Shown here: positions 51,747 through 58,751 of the stretch, piece after piece
How positions within the stretch are numbered: the first letter of the stretch is position 1
Layout: every line of letters starts with the position of its first letter
Made by a program: the position numbers and the translations under genes
The notes under the pieces: generated by a model
The model's input: the letters and a program-made list of their open reading frames with translations, nothing else
The model's database searches: none
What the model was told of the DNA's origin: nothing
Source of the DNA: Gordoniibacillus kamchatkensis
GTDB lineage: Bacteria; Bacillota; Bacilli; Paenibacillales; NBRC-103111
NCBI RefSeq assembly: GCF_000829455.1
Contig: NZ_JXAK01000014.1
Span: 1 to 64,000 of the forward strand
DNA: 64,000 nucleotides
Reading direction: 5' to 3'

Positions 51747-52720
51747 ACGTCATGCTCCTTATACAGCTCAACGATCAGCTGCTCGACCGGCTTCGTTTCG
51801 ATCGCGACGTCGATGAGTTCAACCTGTCGGGACAATCTGGCGATTACGTCGGCGATCGAAGCGTTCTCGGTATCGACGCTGAACACCGCCCGCTCCGGCG
51901 ACCACGAAAGCAGCGACGCTTCCGGAACGTCGAGCGGCTGCGCATGCGCGCGGTAATCGACGGTGACGGTGCGCTGCGTGCCGAATTTGCCGCGCAGCTC
52001 GCCGAGCGTGCCGTCGTACAGCAGCGTCCCGCCTCCGATCATCAAAATCCGGTCAGCCAGCGCCTCGATGTCGCTCATGTCGTGGGTAGTCAGAATGACG
52101 GTGACGCCTTTCTCTTTATTGATCGTTTTGATGAATTGCCGAACGGCGATTTTGCTTACGGCGTCAAGTCCGATCGTCGGTTCGTCCAGAAACAGAATCC
52201 GCGGGCCGTGCAGCAGCGAAGCCGCAATTTCGCAGCGCATCCGCTGGCCCAGGCTCAGCTGGCGAACGGGGACGTGCAGCAGATCGCGCAGGTCGAGCGT
52301 CTCCGCCAGCAGCTCGCAATTGGCTTTGTACGCCGCAGCCGGGATGCGGTAAATGTCGCGCAGCAGCTCGAACGAATCGATGACCGGCACATCCCACCAC
52401 AGCTGGGACCGCTGGCCGAAGACGACGCCGATATGATGGACGTACGCGGTTCTTTGCTTCCAGGGCGTATACCCCATAATGGAGCAAAATCCTTGATCGG
52501 GCACCAGAATGCCGCTCATCACCTTGATAGTCGTCGATTTGCCTGCGCCGTTAGGGCCGATATACCCGACAATCTCCCCTTCCTTTACCTGGAACGTAAT
52601 GTCGTGAAGCGCCTCCACCACGGTGTGCTCGCGGACGAACAGCGCTTTCAGCGCCTGAGTGAGCCCGGCCGAGCGTTTGGCGACCTTGAACGATTTCCCA
52701 ATGCCTCGCAGTTCGATCAA
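51743..52720 (-). CDS. ABC transporter ATP-binding protein of the exporter triad
   Basis: The 325-residue ATPase has Walker A GPNGAGKSTTIK, signature LSLGQRMRCE, Walker B ILFLDEPTIGLD and switch TTHDMSD, followed by a C-terminal extension of about 90 residues as in COG4586/DrrA-like proteins. It is the first gene of the minus-strand operon that may continue into the two azole-maturation genes. Confidence 0.92.
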   Translation of the reverse strand: MIELRGIGKSFKVAKRSAGLTQALKALFVREHTVVEALHDITFQVKEGEIVGYIGPNGAGKSTTIKVMSGILVPDQGFCSIMGYTPWKQRTAYVHHIGVVFGQRSQLWWDVPVIDSFELLRDIYRIPAAAYKANCELLAETLDLRDLLHVPVRQLSLGQRMRCEIAASLLHGPRILFLDEPTIGLDAVSKIAVRQFIKTINKEKGVTVILTTHDMSDIEALADRILMIGGGTLLYDGTLGELRGKFGTQRTVTVDYRAHAQPLDVPEASLLSWSPERAVFSVDTENASIADVIARLSRQVELIDVAIETKPVEQLIVELYKEHDV

Positions 52721-52860
52721 TCGTCGTTTCCTCCCTTCGCTGCTTCCGAAAAAAATATATCCAAAGTGGCAAAAAAAGTATAGACTTATAATTTTGTTTC
52801 GATTATACTAATATTATAGAGGCCGAGGTCGTCTACCTTTAGTTAAAATTTATCTAAAAT
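52721..52860 (-). promoter_or_regulatory. Probable promoter region of the exporter/TOMM operon
   Basis: This 140-base AT-rich stretch ahead of the ATPase gene contains several TATAAT-like elements on either strand (for example around 52785-52820). It is the only sizeable gap upstream of the five-gene run 52720-46461 and so the likely promoter site. Confidence 0.4.
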
Positions 52861-52864
52861 AGCC

Positions 52865-52893
52865 ATACGACATGTCATATGTCGTATTTTTTA
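52865..52893 (+). terminator. Perfect 9-bp hairpin with T-run, or operator
   Basis: ATACGACAT-GTCAT-ATGTCGTAT followed by TTTTTTATTTTT. No plus-strand gene ends just before it, so it may be an operator for the minus-strand operon instead. Confidence 0.5.
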
Positions 52894-52908
52894 TTTTTAC
52901 CCGCAAAA

Positions 52909-52960
52909 AAAAGGCTGCTGCAGTGGCGCCCGCCGGCGCGTTTGCAGCAGCCTTTTTTGC
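52909..52960. terminator. Terminator of the EamA gene
   Basis: AAGGCTGCTGC and GCAGCAGCCTT pair around a GC-rich loop, with A- and T-runs on the two sides; it closes the minus-strand exporter gene at 52965. Confidence 0.85.
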
Positions 52961-52964
52961 GTTT

Positions 52965-53966
52965 TTATTTGTTCGCCAATGATTTGCAGGACTCGAGGGA
53001 GAGCCCGTGCCGCGTCTCCGTTACGGCGGCCTCCCGTTTTCCAACGCGCCTTCGCCCCGCCACATTGTTGGCGATGAGCGCGAGCAGCGTCAAGGCGATG
53101 CCGGCCAGCTCCGGAACGCCGATGCGGTAACCGGAGAGCACAGTAATGACCGCCGATACGATCGGAATGATATTGTTCGTAAACAGCGCGGCATCGACCG
53201 GCGATATGATTTTGCAGGCGGTATTCCAGGCGAGCACGGCGGCTACGCCGGCGATCAGCGCCATGTACAGGAAGGGCCACACGTTGGCTGCCAGATCGTG
53301 CCATGCCGGCGGCTCCAGCACGCCGACACCGGTGCCAAGGGCTATTAGTACAGCGTTGCTTATCGTGCCTCCAACGCAAGTGAGCGTCGTGTAGCGAAGC
53401 GGAGACCATGACGGAAACAGCGAGGCGCCGACAGTAAACGTGCACCAGCATACCACCGCAGCCAGCATGAGCGCAATCGCCCACACAGTGTTGCCGCCGG
53501 CGAACAGCTCGCGGACGTGGCCTTTGGTCGCAACGAGGAAAACGCCGACCAACCCGATCCCGATGCAAACGACCGTTGCCGACGCCATTCGGACGCCCTT
53601 CCACACGAGCAAGATAATGGCCGTCACAAGAGGCATGAACCCCATCATCACCGAGGAAACAATCGGACCGGAAGGTCCCGCCAAACGCTGGCCGATGAAA
53701 ACGAGACCATTATAGCCTGTAAACGCCAGCGTTCCGAACAGCCATACCAACAGCGCTTTGCCTTCCAATCGAAAGGCGGCTTTGCCTTCCTTGAACGCAA
53801 GCAAAGGCACGAACGCCAACGCCGCCAGCAAATATCGAATTCCTACGAAGTACATCGGGGACACGGTTTGCAAAATATGCCCCGCCACCGGAAACTGCGC
53901 TCCGAAGGCGGCCCCCGCGAACAAGCAGCAGGCCAGCCCCAGCCACCATCCGTTTTTGCCTGACAT
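52965..53966 (-). CDS. EamA/DMT-family transporter
   Basis: The 333-residue protein has ten predicted helices in two EamA repeats (LFAGAAFGAQFPVAGHIL; FLYMALIAGVAAVLAWNTACKIISPVDAALFTNNIIPI in the second, about 245-285). Such proteins export metabolites such as amino acids. AAGGAG favours the ATG at 53966. It is divergent from a LysR gene, its likely regulator, across 145 bases. Confidence 0.87.
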   Translation of the reverse strand: MSGKNGWWLGLACCLFAGAAFGAQFPVAGHILQTVSPMYFVGIRYLLAALAFVPLLAFKEGKAAFRLEGKALLVWLFGTLAFTGYNGLVFIGQRLAGPSGPIVSSVMMGFMPLVTAIILLVWKGVRMASATVVCIGIGLVGVFLVATKGHVRELFAGGNTVWAIALMLAAVVCWCTFTVGASLFPSWSPLRYTTLTCVGGTISNAVLIALGTGVGVLEPPAWHDLAANVWPFLYMALIAGVAAVLAWNTACKIISPVDAALFTNNIIPIVSAVITVLSGYRIGVPELAGIALTLLALIANNVAGRRRVGKREAAVTETRHGLSLESCKSLANK

Positions 53967-54111
53967 CAAGACCACTCCTTATCCCGGCTTCTCCGGCAGC
54001 CGTATGCTGTGTTATGATGAATATCATCTACAACAATAACGCGGAAGGGACGGTTTCGGAACTTCCTTTTTGTAGCATGGGTATAACATTTCGTTATGGG
54101 GGGGCTGCTGC

Positions 54112-54993
54112 ATGCAGGTGGAATGGTACCGGAGTTTTACGGAGGCGGCGAAGTGGAAAAGCTTGTCCAAAGCCGCCGACAAGCTGAGCATGACCCAGCC
54201 GGCCGTAAGCAAACATATCCGGCAGCTGGAAGCCGCTTACGGCGTAGAGCTGTTCCGGCGCACGACGGCGGGAGTCGATTTGACGGAAGCCGGCAGGCGC
54301 TTTCTGGAGCGGATTATGCCTGTTGTGCAAACGATCGAGTCGATCGAAGCGGAAATGCGCCAATATGCGGCTGAGCCCGGGTATACGCTCGGCAGTCTGC
54401 CGAGCGTGGCGACGCAGGTGCTCCCTGGCCGGCTGCGCGATTACCATGCCGCCGGTTACCCGATTACGGTCAAAATCAGGCAAACGTCGGCGGAATTGCT
54501 CGAAGAGCTGCGGGAAGGGGCTTTCGACGCCGCGCTTATCGATTCGGCCTATACGGGAAGGCCGCTCTGGAGCCGGGAGCTATTCACCGAAGCCTATATC
54601 GCCATCCTGCCGGAAGGCCATACGCTGCGGGGTCGGAACGCTGTGAGCGTAGCGGATTTGAAGCGGGAGCCCTTCGTGTTCACAACGCATTGCGATACGC
54701 ATTCCCGGTTCGTGACGATTGCGGAGAAGTACGGCTTCCGCCCCGATGTCAAGCTGGAAGTGGACGATAACGACTTTTTGCTCGGGGTGGTGGCTGTAGG
54801 CACCGGCATTACGATTTTGCCTCAATTGTTCGGGGCGCAGGCGGAGCGGCTAGGCTTGCATACGGTACCGATTGCGGAACCCGGATTGCGTCGTACGATC
54901 GCACTCGCCGCACGAACAGCCGAAACAGGCGCGAAGCTGTATCGGCTGCTGGCCCCCGGCGTCGGCCATATCCTAAGACCAGCCTTGCCGTAA
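54112..54993 (+). CDS. LysR-family transcriptional regulator
   Basis: The 293-residue protein has an N-terminal winged helix (SLSKAADKLSMTQPAVSKHIRQLEAAYGVELFRRT, about 17-51, hallmark TQPAVSKHIRQLE) and a C-terminal periplasmic-binding-like effector domain from about residue 90. It probably activates the divergent EamA exporter in response to the exported compound. Confidence 0.88.
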   Translation: MQVEWYRSFTEAAKWKSLSKAADKLSMTQPAVSKHIRQLEAAYGVELFRRTTAGVDLTEAGRRFLERIMPVVQTIESIEAEMRQYAAEPGYTLGSLPSVATQVLPGRLRDYHAAGYPITVKIRQTSAELLEELREGAFDAALIDSAYTGRPLWSRELFTEAYIAILPEGHTLRGRNAVSVADLKREPFVFTTHCDTHSRFVTIAEKYGFRPDVKLEVDDNDFLLGVVAVGTGITILPQLFGAQAERLGLHTVPIAEPGLRRTIALAARTAETGAKLYRLLAPGVGHILRPALP

Positions 54994-55028
54994 ATAGCGG
55001 AGAAAACAAAATAAACAACACTTTTGAT

Positions 55029-55093
55029 ATAGGTTAAAAATAACCTATATTTTTTATTGACTCCAAGAAAATTATGGGTTAATATTGACCTAT
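55029..55093 (+). promoter_or_regulatory. Promoter with two matched operators
   Basis: TTGACT (55057-55062) and TAATAT (55080-55085), 17 bases apart, form a near-consensus promoter. ATAGGTTA-N4-TAACCTAT (55029-55048) lies just upstream of the -35, and ATGGGTTA-N4-TGACCTAT (55074-55093) covers the -10. Both are 8-4-8 palindromes, 45 bases apart centre to centre. The first is also followed by a T-run and could end the LysR transcript. A TetR/MarR-type repressor is implied, but none is adjacent. Confidence 0.65.
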
Positions 55094-55135
55094 GAAAAAT
55101 TTAACTTATATCAAATGTTGAATGGAGTGAACGAA

Positions 55136-56305
55136 ATGAAACATGCTTTGCTCGCGTATTTGAAAAAACCTCAAACAGCCGTCGCGGTGGTCGTAGCCTT
55201 GATGGCTCAGCTCATTTTTTGCATCGTATGGATGACTGCCTATGACGGTGTAATGGATCGGGTCAATCATTTAAAAATCGCCATTGTCAATGAGGATGGA
55301 GAGTTCGGCAAAACCGTCCAGCAACAGTTGCAAAGCAATCTGCCTTTTGATATCACGACTCCCGCCAAAGAAAAAGCTATGGACGACCTTGTGCAGCGCG
55401 ACGTTCACTTGGTTATCATGATCCCGGCCAACTTCGGCCAATCTTTAACGGCGCCCGGCATGCAGGCGAAGCTGTCCTATATCATGAATGAATCCAATCC
55501 GCAGCTCACCAAAAGCGTCATGCAAACGATCGTGGCCAAAGTTACGAACGAGTTGAACCAGAGCGCTTCGCTCCAAGGAACGCAAGCAGTGCTGCAGCAA
55601 CTCAAGCTCCCTGCGGAGCAAGCTTCGAAAACCGCCCAAAGCGTTGTGAACAAAGTCGGGTCCGACGTGCAATCGCTACATTCTGTCAACGGCATGCACA
55701 ATCAAATGGTTCCTATGATGCTCGTGCTGGCTTCGTACGTCGGCGCCATGATGATGGCCATGAACATCCATCAAGTATCGGAAGCTATCGGGGCTTCCAT
55801 TTCCAAATGGCATCATATCGCCGTTCGCTCGCTCATTATCGTCGCCGCCGCCGCCCTCATCTCCATCGTCGGCTCTTCTCTCATCGCCGCACTCGGCGGG
55901 CAAATGGAAAGCGGCTTCGGTTCGTTCTGGCTGTTCCACTTTGCAACTTTGTTAACGTTCATGTTTTTTGCCCAAATGTTCTTGATAGTATTCGGCATGG
56001 CGGGCATGTTCCTGAATATGGCGATGCTTTCCTTGCAGCTCGTAACGTCCGGAACCATCGTGCCGAGACAGATGCTAAGCGGCTTTTATCAGTGGCTTGG
56101 CCAATATTTGCCCGCGACCTACGCCGTTGAAGGGATCATGAATTTGCAATTCGGCGGCATTCACACCGGCAAGGATGTGTGGAAGCTGGTTGCAGCGACC
56201 GTATGCAGCGTCTTGATTGCCCTCGCGGTCACCGCCTTGAAAAAACAAAACAAACCGCAGCCGGCACTGGAAGCCGCCAAACCTGCCGGTCTCGCGCTGA
56301 ACTAA
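55136..56305 (+). CDS. YhgE/Pip-like ABC-2 family membrane protein
   Basis: The 389-residue protein has one N-terminal helix, an extracytoplasmic domain of about 180 residues (LKIAIVNEDGEFGKTVQQQL; VHLVIMIPANFGQSL) and five or six C-terminal helices (MVPMMLVLASYVGAMMMAMNI onward), the layout of YhgE/Pip and ABC-2 type permeases. GGAGTGAACGAA supports the ATG at 55136 rather than the upstream TTG. Members are linked to drug or peptide export and to phage receptors; the role here is unknown, but tight repression is suggested by its promoter. Confidence 0.78.
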   Translation: MKHALLAYLKKPQTAVAVVVALMAQLIFCIVWMTAYDGVMDRVNHLKIAIVNEDGEFGKTVQQQLQSNLPFDITTPAKEKAMDDLVQRDVHLVIMIPANFGQSLTAPGMQAKLSYIMNESNPQLTKSVMQTIVAKVTNELNQSASLQGTQAVLQQLKLPAEQASKTAQSVVNKVGSDVQSLHSVNGMHNQMVPMMLVLASYVGAMMMAMNIHQVSEAIGASISKWHHIAVRSLIIVAAAALISIVGSSLIAALGGQMESGFGSFWLFHFATLLTFMFFAQMFLIVFGMAGMFLNMAMLSLQLVTSGTIVPRQMLSGFYQWLGQYLPATYAVEGIMNLQFGGIHTGKDVWKLVAATVCSVLIALAVTALKKQNKPQPALEAAKPAGLALN

Positions 56306-56822
56306 TTTTGTACGCACAAACGGTCAACCGGATCTATCCAGTTGACCGTTGCGTTGTTGGGAGACGTTCCAGGTTAGAAGTTTTTTTCATGCAAGACTGA
56401 GTTTATTGATCTTCGCCAAAAGCACTTGCACATTGACGATTCGCGAATATGGCCGCTGCATTTGCCTTTGGAGAAATTGCAGCGGCGCGTTCGAGGTTTA
56501 GCCGTTCTAATGCATACACAATTGCTCCAAAAGCTCTTGCAGTGCACCGGTTCGCGAACTTAGCCGCTGCAATTGCTTTGGGCAATTGCAGCGGCGCGTT
56601 CGAGGTTTAGCCGTACTAATGCTTACACAGTTGCTCCAAAAGCTCTTGCAGAGCACCGATTCGCGAACGTAGCCGCTACAATTGCCGTTGGAGCAATTGA
56701 GGCAGCGCGCGCCTTTTTCGGCGGCCTTCCGGTACAACGCGGCGCCGGTTGCCTCTTAGTAAACAAGGCTGCATCCAAACCGAGCGTCTGCACTTTGTGA
56801 ATAGGCTCCCCTTATCCCCTCG
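56306..56822. other. Gene-free interval carrying the tandem repeat array
   Basis: About 515 bases. After the YhgE-like gene come a hairpin AACGGTCAAC/GTTGACCGTT (56319-56350, no T-run) and the tandem repeat at 56416-56715. Frames here are repeat artefacts. Confidence 0.6.
56416..56715. repeat. Tandem array of about 110-bp units, 2.7 copies
   Basis: Units begin at 56416, 56527 and 56636 (CCAAAAGC-CTTGCA); the third decays after about 80 bases. Each carries TTCGCGAA and an inverted repeat, GCCGCTGCAATTGC with GCAATTGCAGCGGC in the second unit (14-bp perfect stem), then GCGCGTTCGAGGTTTAGCCG. The units are too long and too few for CRISPR and do not code. Confidence 0.8.
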
Positions 56823-57269
56823 TTAAAGCTCCTGCCCCTTCTGCATAGCTTCGAATGCGGCGATAAGCTGCCGGGTCTGCTCTTCCGATAAAGGTGCGGC
56901 AAAATATTGCTTGATCCCCCTGGCGTACACAGGCCACGCTTTCCTCAGCTGCTGCTCCCCTTCCGGCGTCAAAACGGCGTAGGCGCCGCGGCGGTCCTCT
57001 TCGCTTTTTTCGCGCTGCACCAGCCCTTCCCGCTCCAGCCGATCGAGCAGCCGCGTGATCCCGCTTTTCGTCAAAACCATTTTTTGCGTCAGCTCGCCAA
57101 GCCGAAGCTTGTGCCCCGGCGCTTCGAACAAAGCGATCAACACATCGTAAGCGGTGAGGGGAACCCGCTTCTGTTCCGCCAAATCGCGTTCGATTTGCTC
57201 GATAATGCGGGCATACGTCTTAATAAATAAGCGCCATGCGGCAAGCTCGGACTCCGTTACTCGTTCCAT
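56823..57269 (-). CDS. MarR-family transcriptional regulator
   Basis: The 148-residue winged-helix protein has LRLGELTQKMVLTKSGITRLLDRLEREGLVQREKSEEDRRGAYAVLT (about 75-120; recognition helix and DR wing). It is divergent from the CDGSH gene, and the shared promoter region holds a long palindrome centred at 57344.5, so autorepression and control of the CDGSH gene are likely. No Cys is placed like that of OhrR, so a non-oxidative ligand is possible. Confidence 0.87.
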   Translation of the reverse strand: MERVTESELAAWRLFIKTYARIIEQIERDLAEQKRVPLTAYDVLIALFEAPGHKLRLGELTQKMVLTKSGITRLLDRLEREGLVQREKSEEDRRGAYAVLTPEGEQQLRKAWPVYARGIKQYFAAPLSEEQTRQLIAAFEAMQKGQEL

Positions 57270-57326
57270 CGCAATCTTCCTTTCGCGTATGCACGGCCTG
57301 ATCTGATTTCACTATAAACAATAAAT

Positions 57327-57403
57327 GTTGCACAATCAACAAATAATTGTTGACTGCGCAACTAAACCGTGCTATTTTAGTTGTGTGATCAACAATCGAT
57401 CAC
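57327..57403. promoter_or_regulatory. MarR operators and CDGSH promoter
   Basis: TCAACAA-N4-TTGTTGA (57336-57353) is perfect and extended symmetrically by GTTGC (57327-57331) and GCAAC (57358-57362). It overlaps TTGACT (57350-57355), which with TATTTT (57373-57378) forms a 17-spaced plus-strand promoter. A second palindrome GTGATC-N7-GATCAC lies at 57385-57403, near the start site. Confidence 0.65.
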
Positions 57404-57433
57404 CAACATCAACTGATCCGGAGGGAAGCAATC

Positions 57434-57631
57434 ATGTCGGTTAAAGTTACAAAGTACGATGAAGGTCCCTACGTCATTCAAGGCGACTTCATCCTCGTCG
57501 ACGGCAAAGGCAACGCGTTCCAGACCGGGGACAGCATAGCGGTGTGCCGCTGCGGCCAATCGAAAACCCAACCGTTCTGCGACAGCACTCACAAGAGTTG
57601 CGGCTTCCGTGAAGCTTCCGAGGCAAGATAA
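57434..57631 (+). CDS. CDGSH-type iron-sulfur protein
   Basis: The 65-residue protein is a single CDGSH domain. The 3-Cys/1-His 2Fe-2S site is visible in CRCGQSKTQPFCDSTH (C-x-C-x9-C-x3-H), with Ser-Thr in place of the usual Gly-Ser. Such proteins shuttle electrons or Fe-S clusters. It is under the MarR-type palindromes upstream and closed by a bidirectional terminator. Confidence 0.88.
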   Translation: MSVKVTKYDEGPYVIQGDFILVDGKGNAFQTGDSIAVCRCGQSKTQPFCDSTHKSCGFREASEAR

Positions 57632-57645
57632 GCGCAGCCAAAATG

Positions 57646-57697
57646 AAAATCCCTCCTTGACCGGCGGCTTTGCCGCCTAGATCAAGGAGGGATTTTG
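57646..57697. terminator. Bidirectional terminator between CDGSH and YpsA genes
   Basis: AAAATCCCTCCTTGA pairs with TCAAGGAGGGATTTT; an inner GGCGG-CTTTG-CCGCC stem tops the hairpin. Confidence 0.9.
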
Positions 57698-57717
57698 CAT
57701 GGGCATGGCCGAATCGG

Positions 57718-58284
57718 TTATGTCTGGAAGTCCGGCATATCCCATTGCCCCTCGTTTGCGATGTCCTGAACACTGTCCATCGTCAAGCTGAAGTAGTGAT
57801 AGCCGTCTTCCTCGCGCTTTTTCAACGCTCTGCGCTTCATATATTTGGGGCTTGCTTCGCCGGCTTCCTCATCGTAGAACAACAAGATGCCGTCCGTCTT
57901 CCTGAGCAGGAGCTCGTCTCTTGCGGTCAGCTGCCATACGCCCTGATACGGCTGCCGGCTGACCGAGCCGTAATAATCGAGGCTTTTGACGATGTCCCGG
58001 TAATATTGCTGCTTGTCCTCGTTCCACTTCTCCTCGGGGTTGAGATAGGCGGTTATAACGGCAACCTGCAGCTGCGGATACCGCTTTTTCATGCCGAGCA
58101 CGACCTCGCACGCCCATAAATCCGTGCCGTACTGCCCCGGCGTGATGACCCATTCCAGCCCTTCTTCGGCCAGCGGTTCGAGCCGGGCTTCGATCGCTTT
58201 TTTGATGTAGGAGATGGCTTGGTGCTTCTGATCGAAAATGCCGAGTTCGTGCGCGCGGTAGCCTGTGACGAGAAGATTTTTCAC
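57718..58284 (-). CDS. YpsA-like SLOG/DUF1273-family protein
   Basis: The 188-residue protein starts KNLLVTGYRAHELGIF and continues with LEWVITPGQYGTDLWACEVVLGMKKRYPQLQVAVITAYLNPEEKWN (about 50-95) and the terminal DGILLFYDEEAGEASPKYM, all features of the YpsA family of Firmicutes, linked to cell-division control. AAGGAG precedes the GTG at 58284; the longer frame to 58377 is not supported by a ribosome-binding site. The SLOG fold suggests nucleotide-ligand binding. Confidence 0.85.
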   Translation of the reverse strand: MKNLLVTGYRAHELGIFDQKHQAISYIKKAIEARLEPLAEEGLEWVITPGQYGTDLWACEVVLGMKKRYPQLQVAVITAYLNPEEKWNEDKQQYYRDIVKSLDYYGSVSRQPYQGVWQLTARDELLLRKTDGILLFYDEEAGEASPKYMKRRALKKREEDGYHYFSLTMDSVQDIANEGQWDMPDFQT

Positions 58285-58751
58285 ACTGTGCTCCTTGGAA
58301 AAGATAGGGCTGCCCCTGACCTCATGCATGCTTAACGCTATTGAACCCATAGTAACGCTAATCCGCCCGATTGGCAATTGCCGGGCTGCATAGCGACACT
58401 GTTAGTAACGGCAATAAGCACTCGTTCGGGCTGTCATATGGGGCCATGTCCATTCGGCATGGTCTGCTCCGCGGGACCCAGCATCCAATCTGACTACGCA
58501 TTATGTACCGCATGAATCCTTCTGCTCCCGCAAAAGCATAGAGGAACAGTGTTCCGTTATTTATCAGAATGAGAATGATTGTGAGAAATTAACGGAACCG
58601 TGTTCCGCTATCAACGGCAAATAGGTTGCTCATACCCGGTTTTACACCGTTGTGCAGGCAAATAACGGATTCTTGTTCCGTTAATTTAGGGAAATATCGG
58701 GAAATACCCTTGATAACGGAAATACGTTCCGTTATGCAGCTCACGATCGGT
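58285..58751. other. Intergenic region with palindromic repeats
   Basis: About 465 bases. Its second half (58540-58740) carries the palindromic repeat family described separately; the first half holds the YpsA promoter region and nothing else I can name. Confidence 0.6.
58544..58736. repeat. Four AACGGAAC/GTTCCGTT palindromic repeats
   Basis: Near-palindromes of about 17-23 bases with the form (T)AACGGA-N5/7-TTCCGTTA occur at 58544-58560, 58591-58611, 58663-58686 and 58714-58736. Spacing is irregular, 28-52 bases between copies. They resemble a mobile or amplified palindrome family, or clustered binding sites, downstream of the mannosidase gene. Confidence 0.7.

Noticed and set aside
46461..52720. 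A SagB-type dehydrogenase or a peptidase within the azole cluster
   Set aside because: No nitroreductase-fold or protease motifs are seen in any gene between 46.4 and 52.7 kb.
56416..56715. CRISPR-like array
   Set aside because: Units are about 110 bases with an internal hairpin and continuous similarity; there is no repeat/spacer alternation and no cas gene.
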